Source: Xiphias gladius (lineage: Eukaryota; Chordata; Actinopteri; Istiophoriformes; Xiphiidae). Taken from it: a stretch of DNA of 64,000 bases. Below the pieces are notes generated by a model, which worked only from the letters and a program-made list of their open reading frames with translations, was not told the origin of the DNA and searched no databases. This document shows positions 1 to 11,882 of the stretch, in pieces. Numbering within the stretch: the first letter of the stretch is position 1; every line of letters begins with the position of its first letter. The position numbers were made by a program, and so were the translations under genes. Location of the stretch: the NCBI RefSeq assembly GCF_016859285.1, contig NC_053415.1, positions 12,820,001-12,884,000 of the forward strand, given 5' to 3'.

Positions 1-1063
1 GTATGAAAGTGGCATGGTGATCACTGGGTACATTCAGCAAAGGGATGGGCTTAAAGGAGGCAGAGGGGTTATTTCATCAAATCATAATAAGGGCCGTGCC
101 TTGGGTCCCTCCAGGCTGGGGGAGTGAAAAAGGGGCTACTGTGTGGAAAACCAAGTCGCTGTCACTGTACTTGTCGACCAAAATAAGGGTCACTGATCCC
201 CACAGTTCTCCTTTTATTTATATATAGGCAAGGCAGAAATACGGAGCGGTGTATGCAGGGGGCCCAGACCTCGCCGTGGACGCCTGTTCGGGATATTATC
301 CTGCAATAAAAACTCGTGTGATACTATTCACGATCTTGCGGTATTTGGCTGCAGTTATAGGGCGATAAAAAATAATAAAATAAAGTCAAATCCACAAAGG
401 GTTAAAGCAATACAGAAAGTGAAACCTTAAAACAGCAATTCTTGTAAATTCTGTCCTCGTGCAGCAGATATAACAGTGTAATAACCTATCCTACATTTTG
501 CTGGTGGCCCCTACACCCGGACCAGGGGGCCCACTTTTGAAGGCAGGCAGACCTGCAGCATATAGCCTATGTCCCATTGGCTTTACGCAAAATTATACAA
601 CGTGATGACACTCTCAGTTTGCATTTCAACCTGTGGATAGTGCTAATAGATCCGACAGCAAAATGCAAAACTGAGCAAACATTTATTTTTAGAGGCTGAT
701 AAGGAGAAGTGAGGGGATTCCTGGCCCTGTGCAGGGAGGAGGAGCCCTCTATGCAGTGTCACTCAGCCAGTCTGAGCTCATACTCCAGGCTACGGACATG
801 GTATAGCATCTTTCTCTCTCTCTCTCTCGCCCTCTTTTCGTTGGTGTTGGTGTAGGTGTGTGCATGTGGCAGTGTTTGGAGGGGAAGGGAAGCTAAGTAA
901 GTGCGTAAAGTGGATTTCAAAACAGTAGCTTAAACGTAAGGGAAAGGCTGCGGCTGCATAGCGAGGGGGACTGGCTGCAGTCATCATGCATGGATTTGTA
1001 GTCCTGTACCTACACTAGTTACCAAGGGGAGGAGCCTTTGCCTGCAGCACTTGAGTGTTTCTA

Positions 1064-1101
1064 CAGTAATGTTCCAAGGCATAGGCCTTGGAACATTACT
1101 G
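1064..1101. repeat. perfect inverted repeat, 17-bp arms, 4-nt loop
   Basis: The left arm CAGTAATGTTCCAAGGC (1064-1080) is followed by ATAG and then by its exact reverse complement (1085-1101). Pairing stops at both outer edges. An arm this long with no mismatch is rare by chance. It could be the remains of a small palindromic element or a hairpin transcript, but it is shorter than a typical microRNA precursor stem. Confidence 0.85.
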
Positions 1102-1509
1102 CCACCCCACTGTAGTGGAGACAGTGCCACCAGCAAGAGTGACCATTCCTCTCCTTGTTTACGTCAGTGTGTGAACAGAGGAATGTCCAAGCTGTGTGGT
1201 CTATTTACAAAACAGCTCTTTAGTTACTTTCCTGATGACATGCTAACACAGTTGTTGCAGGCTTTTCAGCTGCTGCCAGCTGAGACTGGCTGCTGCCAGA
1301 CAAGAGGTCAAATAGATTGCCCATTCATTTCAAAACTCATTTACTGCACTAAATCATTACTATATTCATTTTACACCATAAATTGAACAATATCCCTGAA
1401 CTGCTTTTAACTTTAACCTATTTGCCTGTGCAGTTGAATTTAAAAAGCAATTAAATTAAATATTTTTTATCTTCTGTAAGTAGATAAAAACAAACCAGAA
1501 AATTTAACT

Positions 1510-1530
1510 ACACACACACACACACACACA
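1510..1530. repeat. (CA)n microsatellite
   Basis: About ten uninterrupted CA units in non-coding DNA. Confidence 0.9.
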
Positions 1531-1797
1531 GGATTTGTTTACATCCTTTCCTGTTACACGGTGTCACCACATTTTGGTCAGTATGCTGTCACATCATGCA
1601 GCCACACAAAACTGATTTCCAGTCAGAAAGGAAAATGAACTGGCACTGGGAGGGTTGTGACACTTGCTGAACGCAGAGAGAACTGCTGACCAGAAAAAAA
1701 CAACACACACATACGTACATTTAGACTTGTGGTAAGAGAGAGAAATAGACAGGCCTATGGAGTCTTCAAGGTGGTGACAGCTGTTAACCACTGTTAA

Positions 1798-1814
1798 GGG
1801 GGGGGGGGGGGGGT
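1798..1814. repeat. poly-G run
   Basis: Seventeen consecutive G on the plus strand. Such runs are slippage-prone and hard to sequence, so the length may be inexact. Confidence 0.8.
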
Positions 1815-3310
1815 CAGGTAAAAGAATCATTCAAACAACAGTATTAAAACAAACTAAGATTAAAAAGAAATTAAAATGAAAGTTTACATCCTACTAACAA
1901 GTTTCTTGTGGTGCCATTGTGGTATAAAATATGGTACAACAGTTTACACATTACTATTAATATCCAGACTCTCAAAGGTTCACTCTTCTGTTATGTTGCC
2001 CAGTTAAAAAAAACTGTAAATGATCCATTTACTCAAGTAGTTTTGATTTCTGTTAAATTTCTTTTAATGCCTGTAGAAGATCTGAGGGAAATCTTGCATT
2101 TAATTTACTTCACATTTTCTTTTTGAAAGCAAAACCTGCTGAAAAGCATATTAAATGCGATAAATATAGAAATGTTGTAAACTACACATTACATATTACT
2201 GCATTAAAATCTTTCCTGCGGGACACAAATACCTTTTACCGGTAATACAATAATACTTTTATTAAAATGGTTAAAAAAAAAAAAAAAAAAAAAAAACTTC
2301 TTTCAAAGCTTTGAGCTCCACAAATGAAAACCAATCATCTCCTTTGTATCAGGGTGAAGGGAGGAATCTTGCAAAGCATGTACAAATAAAACAAAAATTA
2401 TCTGCATGGCTTGATCCCACCAGAGATAAGTGGATTTTTTTTTTTCAATAATTTGGGTGAACCAACACTTCAAATGAGGAAGCAACCTGTTTTTTCTGCT
2501 CTTCTCTAACTTGATCTGAGTAATTTTTTCCACCCACTACTAGTTAAAATTGAAAAACTACAATAAACTTAGTCATACACTTTGACATATACTGCACTGT
2601 ATTGTATGTAAAGGATGGTGGAACAAGTTTGGACTCCTCTGTGCCCAGTAGGGGTAGATGTTGGACTTCAGTTCCTCACAGCCAGTCGCTGCCCGGCAGG
2701 TCTTGCCACACCACATGGTGAGAGGACAGTGAAACAGTAAACATTGTACTTGGTGAAATCAAAATGATTTGTTCAGCTGAATTTACTCATGGATAAGTAA
2801 TTCTCCTAAGTTATTTAAAAGACCATGAAGAGTACTAACAAATCGTCATTTAACATATATACATTTTTGGGGGTGTTTTTTGTTCAGCTTAAAGTTAGTC
2901 TGATGGGCAGTGGCATTTAAATCACAGATTTAAAAGCTTCTTGTCAGGGAATATTAACTTGACAACTAGACTCAATTGCCATTTAGTTTGACATCATTAT
3001 TATTTGAATTGCTAAATTAAAAAAAAAAAAAAAAAAAATCAGATGTGGGAGGTGATTCAGAGGTCTGGTACACGGCTAAGGGGATATGTATCTTTAATAT
3101 GTTCTCTAGGGGTTATTAAAATGACACTTTACTAAAGCACTTAGCCAATTCCATTGTACTGCCTCACAATTTTTGCTATATCAGTTGGATAAATCATGTT
3201 AAAACTCTAGTCTGTTTCAAGTAATGGGCCATTTCTAGTTAATTTTTCATAGAAATAATTTATATTGTTATGCAAGGTGCTATAATTTGTGTTGACATCC
3301 CAAGAAAATT

Positions 3311-3361
3311 CATCTTGTCCAGTGTGTCCTGCCTTTATCCCAATGGATGAATGGATGAATG
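3311..3361 (+). mobile_element. possible LINE 3'-tail fragment
   Basis: A stretch reading like a degraded fish Rex3/RTE-type 3' end (TTGTCCAGTGTGTCCTGCCT), followed directly by repeated GGATGAAT units. It resembles the better-preserved tail at 26493-26613 but is shorter and more degraded. The family call is from memory of the consensus. Confidence 0.35.
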
Positions 3362-3773
3362 TGCACCTGTGCTTTGACCCAAGGAGATAAAATTATGTGA
3401 CTTAATTAAATTGTCACTTTGTAAACTGTCACTTTGTATTTTGTAAATATTAATAAGTATGACTTTACATGAGCTTAACTGGTAGCTTGGATACATTTTT
3501 TCTGTTTTTATAGTTTCTAAGAGGAAAGCATTTGAGACTTGATAAGTAAGATCATGTTGGGCCCATTATCATTATTCATTTGTTGATTTGACAGTTTAAT
3601 AGTGGCTTTCAAAAAAAAAACAAAAAAAACAAAAAACAAAAAATCTATCTACTCTAACACAAAACATGTGACATCCACATTCACTGCAGTTCCTATTGTT
3701 AAGGCTGAGAAGTAAAATTCTGCAGAAATGAGCAAACAGCAATGTGGTAAGATGTAGGCCTTAATACATTGTT

Positions 3774-3779
3774 TTTATT
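3774..3779 (-). terminator. polyadenylation signal of tra2b (AATAAA)
   Basis: TTTATT on the plus strand reads AATAAA on the minus strand, about 360 bases past the tra2b stop codon. It is the first canonical signal I noticed downstream of the stop, giving a 3' UTR of roughly 0.4 kb. Other, more distal signals may also be used. Confidence 0.5.
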
Positions 3780-4137
3780 ATATCAGCCTTGTAACAGGAA
3801 ACGTTTTATGACAATGCAGAAGTGCAGTAAGGAGGGACACAAGTCACAGTGAAAAAATGCATCCCACTTTTAATGTGTTCAAAGATGAATTTTCCCTCAA
3901 GTTGTAGCCAAAATCAAAACATTAATATAACATTTATGGCAGGGGTTTCCTGTACATTCAAAATTAAATACACATGGGGACAGCTTGAGTCAATTCACAT
4001 TTACGGGTCATGTACATCAGCAAACAGAAGTTTGAAGATCACCTTAAGAAGGATATCTGTTCTGAAATCAATCATACCACTTAAATAATTCCTGTCTGTG
4101 CTTGGGAAGAGGTGGGGTTTTTGCTTGACAGCAACGT

Positions 4138-7100
4138 TCAATAGCGACCTATGAAACAAAACACTTATCAGACAAACACCAACACACTGCAACCTGTTAA
4201 ATCATAATCGATGAAACAGTTGATAATTTATGAGAAAGACTCACGGGGAGAATAAGACCTTGATCTGGACCGAGACCTGTAAGCCCCTCTGTAGTATGGT
4301 GATGGAGATCGTCTTCTGAAACAAAAGTATACATTTTTGTCAACTTCAGAGGATATTTAAAAAAACAAAGAAAAACACAGAACAGGAAACCAAAATACCA
4401 TGAGTTGAGAATCAATTTCCCAATCATAATCTGCAGGTTTACTTGATGGATTGAGATAATCACCTGTATGATCTGTAGTAGTCCCTGTCGTCATAGCGAT
4501 CATAGCCGCCTCTGTCGTACCCGCGATCATACCCACGGTCATAGTCGCGTGAATATCGTCGAGGAGCACTGGGACCACCTCCACCACTACACAGACAAAC
4601 AAAATAATTAGTTGTATGCATCAATCTACTTTTCCATTTCTAATTGAAAAAAAGATGTTTGCCCTTTATGTTACGCATTTTACTGAAGTCAGAATATAAG
4701 AAGACTTCACTTGTAAGTTGGTCTTTATCTTTCTGCTGTTAACGCTGTTGCTGAGCAGATGCATAAAAATGGCTCCTTTACTCAAATTGTAGGACATGAT
4801 ACCCCAAATGTGGCAAACTGTTAGCTATGTATGTAGAATTATCATGCATATGATAAGGCCATGGGATATTGAGCAAGCCTGTACAACGTACTTTCAAGAG
4901 GAGTGCCACAATCCATACTTACATGTTTGCATTTATTTGGAAAAATGAAATACAATTTAAGCAGTATTTAAAAAGTTAAAAATTCAATTTTTATGAAAAA
5001 AGAACTTAAAAAGACTCTTCACTTTTAACAGGAAGAAACAAGTAGCCTTATATTCAACCCAGTAATATTGTGGTACAAATAGACATTCAACAAACTAACA
5101 ATACATCTGGAAGTTGCAAGGGTTCTGACTTGTGTTTATTTTGTAACGCTGACTGAGGTTAATTAGTTAAAATGGGTATTTCTGTTTATAATAGGAAACA
5201 TAGGGTACAATTCTTGAGGAAATGATTACCCACATCAGATGACACACTTATACAATGACACAACTACAAATATCTTTTTTCAGCTAAAAGTCAAAATTAA
5301 TTCCTCTAATTAAATTGAATTGACCTAACCAGAGAATTCCCCTCTGATGGATAGTCCAAAAGCACGCAGATTTCCAATAATATTATGCGTTTTTTTCCAC
5401 TTAATAATGATTATGATAATAAGGCTGGTGACTTTAGTGAATTTGTGCAGTACTGAACTGAAATTAACCCCTTCCTTGGACAACTGGATGATTCTGATGT
5501 TCATGTCAATAACTTTGCCAAAACTTCAGTGCTACTTTATAAATAAATTACAAAAATATCTGCCTCCAACAGGAAACAGTATTTTCTCTCCACTGATGGC
5601 CACTTGCAAAATTTACCTAAATAATTATAAGCACCGACCTTTCTCTTTGATGGATTAGAGCTAAAATGGATCTAAAAAAAGCACACCACATCAGAGAATA
5701 TCGTTTAAATGGAGGAACTGAAATGAAGAACCACATGAAATGTGGTAACATGAATGAAACACACAATATGGTCCAGATGGCTTACTACGTGGGTCGGCCC
5801 ATGTAGATTCCGGGGGTTGGGGTGTGAGGTCTTTTTGTGATGGAGAAGTCTACCCTGATCCTACGACCATCCAACTCCATTCCATTTGCTCGTTCCTTTG
5901 CCTGGCAGCAAACAAACATATAAATTACCACTTAAGACCCATTAAATATTTAAGTAACGGGTTTTGCAGGGGCCTTTGTCAACCCATATTCTTATACCTC
6001 TTTAGCGTCATCTGTGTTCTCGAAGTAAACAAAGGCAAAGCCCCTGGAGCGCCTCGACTGCTGGTCATACACGATACATACATCTGCCAGGGGGCCGTAT
6101 TTAGAGAAGACCTCCCTCAGATCCCTCTCTGTGGTGTACAAGCTCAGGCCAAACACTCCCAGGCAGCAGTTTGGGTCTGGATTCGCCTGCAATTTTAAAG
6201 ACATTAAGATTAGGACACGATAACTTTTTGATACAATCGTCCATTGAAAGAGTACATCAATACTCAAAAAAAAAAAAAAAAAAAAAATTCAAGTTTCCAT
6301 TTTTACATATCAGGCAGACATGAAATGTTGAAAAAGTGCATAGCAGTGTTTGGGAACTAAAATGGACATATTCAGATATCGTTTAAGAAGAACACAGGCG
6401 ATGCTGATAGATTTTTTAAACCGAGAGCCATTGAGCACTTACACGGTTGCCGATATGCCTGCGACGATTGGACATGGGTGAGCGGCTATGGCTCCTGCGC
6501 CGACGCTCTCCACTGTAGGACCTACTACGAGATCGGTGATGATAGGACCTTGAGCGGGAACGAGATCGGCTGTAGTGTCTACGTGAACCACGATGGGAAT
6601 GGGACCTGTAGTAGACAGAAACCATACTTCTACATTCACATTGGTTCTATGGTTATTCACATCCAATTCTTCTACGGCTACTTCAAAAGACAGAGTAGCA
6701 TCTTCATATCCTGTATGACAACTGGTAGGGAAGAGTTTTATGCCGCTTTATTTCCAAAAAACATATTCACTCACCCAGATTTTGACCTTGACCGGGACCG
6801 AGATTTGGAGCAGGAGTGGCGGGAGCCTTCTTTTGAACGGGCTGGTGTGCGAGCCGGGGAGCGGCTTGCTGACTTCCCTGAGCCCCGTGGACTCACGCTC
6901 TTGGATGCAGAGCGAGACTCCTGAACGGACCACACACACCAACACGTCTTATCAGCACCAGTGAGAGGACAATCAGAGAAATTTGCCTAAATATATCTAT
7001 GTAGTTAAGAATTAAGTTAATCCTTTGAAGAATACAGAAAGGAACAGAATTTAGGATTGTGAATTGCAGGTTAATGCTATTTTGTGTAGCTATGGACAGT

Positions 7101-9969
7101 ATGACATCAATATGATTACATTAATAAGTATAATTCAATTGTCAACATGATGAAAAAAACAGAAATTTGTGAGTTGTGTAAAAAGTGTAATGATTTAAAC
7201 TGTGTGTTGAATTTATAAAAAGAACATGCACGCATTTAACAAACAGACCAGAAAATTACTTAGTGCAGTGACCTTATCCAGATTACTTCCTTAACTTCAT
7301 TTCTTTAACTTCATTACTTCACATTATTCTTCTTTCTTCAATTGTCTTACTTCTTCTTACTTCCCCCATCTCACACACTGCCCATACTTCTTCCCTCCTC
7401 ATGTTTTAGCATGCATTCAACAATTCAGCTTCACACATCTGAGCTTCATATTATTGAAAATAAAGGGGACATGAGACTTCTTCCGCATTTTCTTCGTCCA
7501 ACCATAACCTTTATGAAAAAGAAAAGGATGAAGAATATATGACTACAATTAAAACCGCACCCTCATTCAACTTTTAATGTGTTATAACGATCTTATGACA
7601 TGCATGGGAATGTTCCAGACCACATAATACAAATATTTGGTGTTAGTTTTATAAATATTTCACTTTCAGTGGTTCTACATTCACTGTTATATCCTATAAG
7701 CCACTTTCACTTAGAAGCATAAAAAGCATTGTAGATGCAAGCATTTAGGAAAGGAAGGTGTGATTGTCTTGAAAACTGCTGCCAAAACTGAATGGTAAGC
7801 ATGTGAACACATGTTCATCTAATTTTTCCTCTCTGGTTGTGTCTTGACACTTTGGTAGTCCGTCTGCACATCAGGAAAACAGAACAAACAAGACTTTCCT
7901 GTACAAATACATATTCACAGCATTGTACAGAATAATATGAACTATGATTACATGATTAACTTTCATTTTTGCCTCTCAATCTGTTTTGCAATAAATACAT
8001 TGTGTTCCTTCTTAAAATGTACATGCCCAAATGAATCGTGTTGAAACTATTTCTTCCAAGTGGCCTTTAAGGCATCATAGTGTATTTCAAACCACTGAAT
8101 GTGAATGTTTTCTCAACAGTGCGTTCATTTTTTCAAATAAATCTCTGCTTAAATTAGCCCAAACGACCTCAAGATGCTGCTGCCACTCGTTTGTATTGAC
8201 TTGCATCATTAGTGCTGATAAAACAGCCATGAAACCTTGGGAGCAAATCTTCAGCACAAACTGTAGGTATTCCAAGACCTTTAGTAAACTTTTGAAAAAG
8301 ACCCTGTTTAAACACAGTGGCAAATTAATTTACAAGCAACATTAATGGGAAACAAGATTATAGAAAAAAAATCTGATGGATTATAAGGTTGCAGTTATCA
8401 TCTAGCATGTCCAGCAAACTGCCTCTAAATAACTTGTGATAGACTAAATCACAACATATGAGGCTTTGCCATAAGACAATACAAGCACATGAGAGCAGCT
8501 CTAGATGGTGGTGTTAAAAAAAATCTGTTTGTTATTCCGGCAAGCCAGTGCAAACCGCATGTCCACAGCCAGTGTGGGCAACAGTGTCTTAGGAAAACAT
8601 TTGTGTAACAAACCTAAAGAAGCCATTTTAAAGCAACAAGCATCGTGTCCCTTACACCACAAACCAGCTGGTTCAAAAAAAGGTTCTGATGCATTGTCAT
8701 CCTCAAATACATAGAGAAAAATAAATTTGAAATATGCTGTTATAAACTACTGTCCTCTCAGACTAAACCAAATCTGTAATTTCCAATCCTACATATATTG
8801 CTTATTTGAGCCTATGACCCCAGGTACATGCAGGCCAAAATTAAGAGACATGTCGGACAAGCAGAAATGTCACTGAAGTCTGGCTTTTAGAGTGCCGTGC
8901 ATGCTGGATGGGACTTGCACAGTACAGTATATGAGGTATACCACCGTAGATTTGTTTCTTTGAACCACAGAAAATTGTTTGCATTTTTATAAAGATATAC
9001 ATCAGGCTGGTCAGTCCACTGACAGATGGCAAGAATCAAACTTCGACTCTTACTAACTGCTAGCTGCAGTCTGATATCGTTATGTTGCCAAGATATAATG
9101 CAATTGCTGAATGTGCGAGTTAATGCAAATGAATAGGAAGAAATCTTGAGGCCGTTTGTTGTTGTTTTAAATTGTTAAAATATCTAACACCATTATCGTT
9201 GTTTGATTGACACAAGTTGCTGCGCCCAAAATGAGAGAAACTATAAATGAAATACTAAGATTAATGTTAGCAAACATATATTCACATCACTAAATCGAGA
9301 TCCTATGTATTGTCTCCAAATACAGTTTACTATCATTTTACAATTTCTACATTAAAATCTGCTAAACTAATTCCGTCTGGAGAATAAATGTCGACATAAA
9401 AACGATATCCCCTTCGGTTTCTGTACACAGACTGTTGATTTATCTACCTTACCATATCTATGAAACTTTCGAATAGTTCATGTTAACACTAAAAAGATAA
9501 ACACTAAAACCTTCATTCTGACTATCCACAGGTTTGTTTTAAATAACTGGTAAGGCTAGCTGGTTGCCTAACGTTGTCACTAACGGAGACTCTGCATTGT
9601 ATTTTTCGTAAATTCACACAGGCCCTGAGGTCTAGCTAACACTGACAGGCTACCGTTAGCCAACTAGCTAATGATTATTAGCACACGCTAAAGTTTACTG
9701 TGCATTCGCTTGGGACCCATATTAATAGTATAATATTAGCTCATCAAAATTACAATGATACATTTATGTTTTATAAATAACTGATTTGGACTCTAGGGTT
9801 CAGCTAGCTAGCTGACGTTAGCTAAGTAGCATTAGCCAACACAACATCACGACTAGTTAAGATTTAAGTTCAATACAACCGAGTCACTTGTGAGTTAGCG
9901 CCACAAATATATCACAGACAAAGCCTCAAAAAAGCTCATACGTACCCGACCTTTGTCGTTATCGCTCAT
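4138..9969 (-). CDS. tra2b: Transformer-2 protein homolog beta (splicing regulator)
   Basis: Complete gene, 279 aa. Coding exons in transcript order: 9969-9946, 6920-6775, 6605-6443, 6186-5998, 5901-5789, 4586-4464, 4315-4245, 4148-4138; all junctions are GT-AG and phases agree. Tra2-beta binds GAA-rich exonic enhancers in pre-mRNA and promotes exon inclusion in the nucleus. The protein has an N-terminal RS domain (about residues 9-111), one RRM (about 112-195) with RNP2 LGVFGL (120-125) and RNP1 RGFAFVYF (159-166), then the [13 protein letters not shown] linker, a Gly/Tyr/Arg/Asp-rich segment and a short C-terminal RS domain ending SPRRY. The sequence [13 protein letters not shown] at the RRM start and the [10 protein letters not shown] loop match TRA2B rather than TRA2A, which has NTCLG and DQRTGRSRG. 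The start codon follows an adenine-rich context (AAAAATGAG). The 3 kb first intron contains the candidate autoregulatory exon listed separately. Confidence 0.96.
6265..6286. repeat. A-run in a tra2b intron
   Basis: About 22 consecutive A on the plus strand (U-rich in the transcript), between coding exons 3 and 4 of tra2b. It may simply be a homopolymer. It sits about 80 bases upstream of the exon 4 acceptor in transcript direction. Confidence 0.7.
7273..7508 (-). promoter_or_regulatory. tra2b: candidate tra2b poison exon (autoregulatory, GAA-rich)
   Basis: In intron 1, on the transcript strand, a pyrimidine-rich tract ends in CATAAAG at 7509, a usable acceptor. The segment after it contains repeated GAAGAA, GAAGTAA and GAAGTTAA motifs, densest at 7281-7362, the class of enhancer that Tra2-beta itself binds. 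Read in frame from exon 1 (phase 0), it meets a TGA at 7448-7446 after 20 codons, so inclusion would end translation early. Candidate donors include AAG|GTCACT at 7272-7271 and GTAAG sites inside the purine-rich part, so the 3' edge is uncertain. Known biology: mammalian TRA2B has an ultraconserved exon in the same intron, with stop codons and GAA enhancers, through which the protein limits its own level. The match in position and content is strong; usage in this species is inferred. Confidence 0.75.
9541..9900. other. cluster of TAGC / AACGTTAGC-like motifs in proximal tra2b intron 1
   Basis: Within about 360 bases next to the first exon there are many copies of CTAGCTA, CTAACGTTG, CCGTTAGCC, GACGTTAGCTA and CATTAGCC. 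A similar cluster sits in intron 1 of the coiled-coil gene (17430-17640). The role is unknown. They may be a promoter-proximal sequence bias or binding sites. Confidence 0.5.
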
Positions 9970-10014
9970 TTTTAGTGAATGACTATATATTAAATAGACC
10001 GCTAACTACAATCC

Positions 10015-10075
10015 ACAGCATATATATATGTATATGTGTGTCTACGTACGTGTACGTGTACGCGCGCGTGTGCGC
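10015..10075. promoter_or_regulatory. alternating purine-pyrimidine tract upstream of the tra2b start
   Basis: A mixed TATATATATG / TGTGTG / TACGTACGTG / CGCGCGTGTGCGC stretch beginning about 45 bases upstream of the tra2b start codon. Long alternating tracts containing CG and TG can adopt Z-DNA and often lie near transcription starts. Whether this lies in the promoter or the 5' UTR depends on the unmapped start site. Confidence 0.55.
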
Positions 10076-11800
10076 AACAGCAGCAATTGTAAACAGAAGC
10101 TCCTCCTAGGTGCTACAGGCAGATGACCATAATAAGCAATTACATTCCTCCATTATGCACTCTTACACTTTCCTCAACGAAGCTCGTTAAGAAAACCACA
10201 CATTTTCGCTTTAAACAAACTGAAAACAGTTCGAGTTATAGCTTGCCATTCAAGTGACTTTCAGTGAGGAATGGAGGAGACAACATAACATACCTCTAAT
10301 GGATATAAGACCTTTTACAAAATTTGCTGACATATTTAGTCTGGAATTTTAACATTTAGGTCTATATGTCCAATATGACCGTATGTTCTGTGAAACAAAA
10401 TGGCCATTGTTAGGAGGTGGTTTTGAGATTGCAATGTACTGGACATGAATCAGGTTAACCAAATCATTTACCTTGTGAGATTTACAATAGAGGAACAACT
10501 TTTTTCTAAATGCACCACCAATTGTGCTGTAAGTGAAAACATCAAGTGCACAATGTTAAAATTCATGGCTTATTAAACCATCAAAAAACAATTCTTGACT
10601 TTATTCACAAGTGGTCTTTATGAATGCAACTGCATATTTGATTTGTATCTGGGACACCAATTTTGTCTAAGCCACTCATCAAGATAAAAAGAAACCAGTG
10701 CATTTGGATGATGTTGTATACAGAAATTTTAAAATATGAATATTGATCTTAATGATAACAAATAACTATTTCTTAAAGATGCATGTCTTCTATGGGTCAC
10801 TGTTTCATAATTTTATTGTCTCTGAGCATATAAGACCATATTTTGAAAGATAAAGATTTTTCACACATCAACTGCGTCACATTAACACCATACCACGGTG
10901 CTGACTGTCTGTTCAGGCTATCTATTCTTCCCCTATTTCTTGTGTGTCTTTGCCTTTCATTCCTCTTCCACTACAGTTTTATTTAGGCAGTGAAAAGCAG
11001 AAAATGACTGCTACCCTGTGGTTAAAGAGAAGGTATGTGGTTTACTCCATTGTAAGAACATTCACAAGCTACTGTATGTGCCACTCAGTAGATTGTATGG
11101 TGGCCGGGGTACAAGAAAGCACCTCAAAGACTAGTGGTGAAAATAAACTTTGTTTTGTCTTCATGTAATTTGTCTGGCTTAAAACTCTTGAAACCTAAAG
11201 GATTTATTCCAGAAGAAATATAAGTGATTATAAGTGACCCCCCCCCTAATTGTTTTAATACATCCTGATCACTCTACATGGGTAAATTCATATAAAAGGA
11301 GCCGTAATTTTCAGATAGGTCCAGACAGAAAAAGATCTGATCCAACTGAAATTCTGCAATACTTTATGTGTTCCATATACACCACAATGCAAGACCTCAT
11401 TTGTAGCCCATCTCTGCAGGACAGAGAAAAACAGCGTGTAAAACAGACCATGACTCTTACTGTTGCATTTTATTTATTTAAAGTGAGCAGAAGCTGAGAA
11501 AGAGACAGAAAATGGAACAAACTCATTCAGAGATTGGATGCAGTGATTTAACTGGCAACAGCAGGTACATAAAAATTGGTCGGTTTCAGTCTGGCATTAT
11601 CACGTGCTGATTTTTGTTATATTAGAGAAAAGCAGCTTTGAATTCTTAGTGGTCCGTTCATTTCATTTAATGGCAATTTTATGGCATATTAGTAGGTTGT
11701 ACTCAGACTAAAATTTGTGATAATAATTCAAAATATTAATATTGAAAAATGAAATAGCTTAAAATGAATGTTCCCTACATATTGTTGTGAAGACCAGCCC
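10076..11800. other. intergenic region between tra2b and the first astacin gene
   Basis: AT-rich DNA with no supported exon. The tra2b promoter should lie at its left end and the 3' flank of the astacin gene at its right end. I see a short C-run near 11237-11245 and nothing else distinctive. Confidence 0.6.
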
Positions 11801-11801
11801 T

Positions 11802-11807
11802 TTTAAT
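11802..11807 (-). terminator. possible polyadenylation signal of the downstream astacin gene (ATTAAA)
   Basis: TTTAAT on the plus strand reads ATTAAA on the minus strand, about 76 bases past the stop codon. A canonical AATAAA lies further out at about 11469-11474 and is an alternative. Confidence 0.4.
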
Positions 11808-11882
11808 TAACCATTTGACATGACCTGAGAGCAGATTTAAAAGAATATGACAGAATAACAGAATGTAACGCTCTGAAGCCAT

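Larger units (their letters stand above)
1..3770. other. non-coding stretch downstream of tra2b
   Basis: No reading frame here resembles a known protein, and I see no splice-consistent exons. It holds a perfect 17-bp hairpin (1064-1101), a short CT run near 811-828, a CA run (about 1510-1530), a run of 17 G (1798-1814), A-runs at 2273-2296 and about 3019-3037, and a short LINE-tail-like piece near 3311-3361. The rest is AT-rich and unremarkable. Confidence 0.6.

Noticed and set aside
200-330. TATATATA followed about 90 bases later by CAATAAAA, resembling the promoter and tail signals of an LTR
   Set aside because: No paired repeat, primer-binding site or coding remnant was found nearby, so the resemblance is too weak to call an element.
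8087-8323. 78-codon minus-strand open frame in tra2b intron 1 with a helix-like composition
   Set aside because: No recognised family, no splice sites in agreement with tra2b phase and no start context. Treated as chance or an unidentifiable relic.
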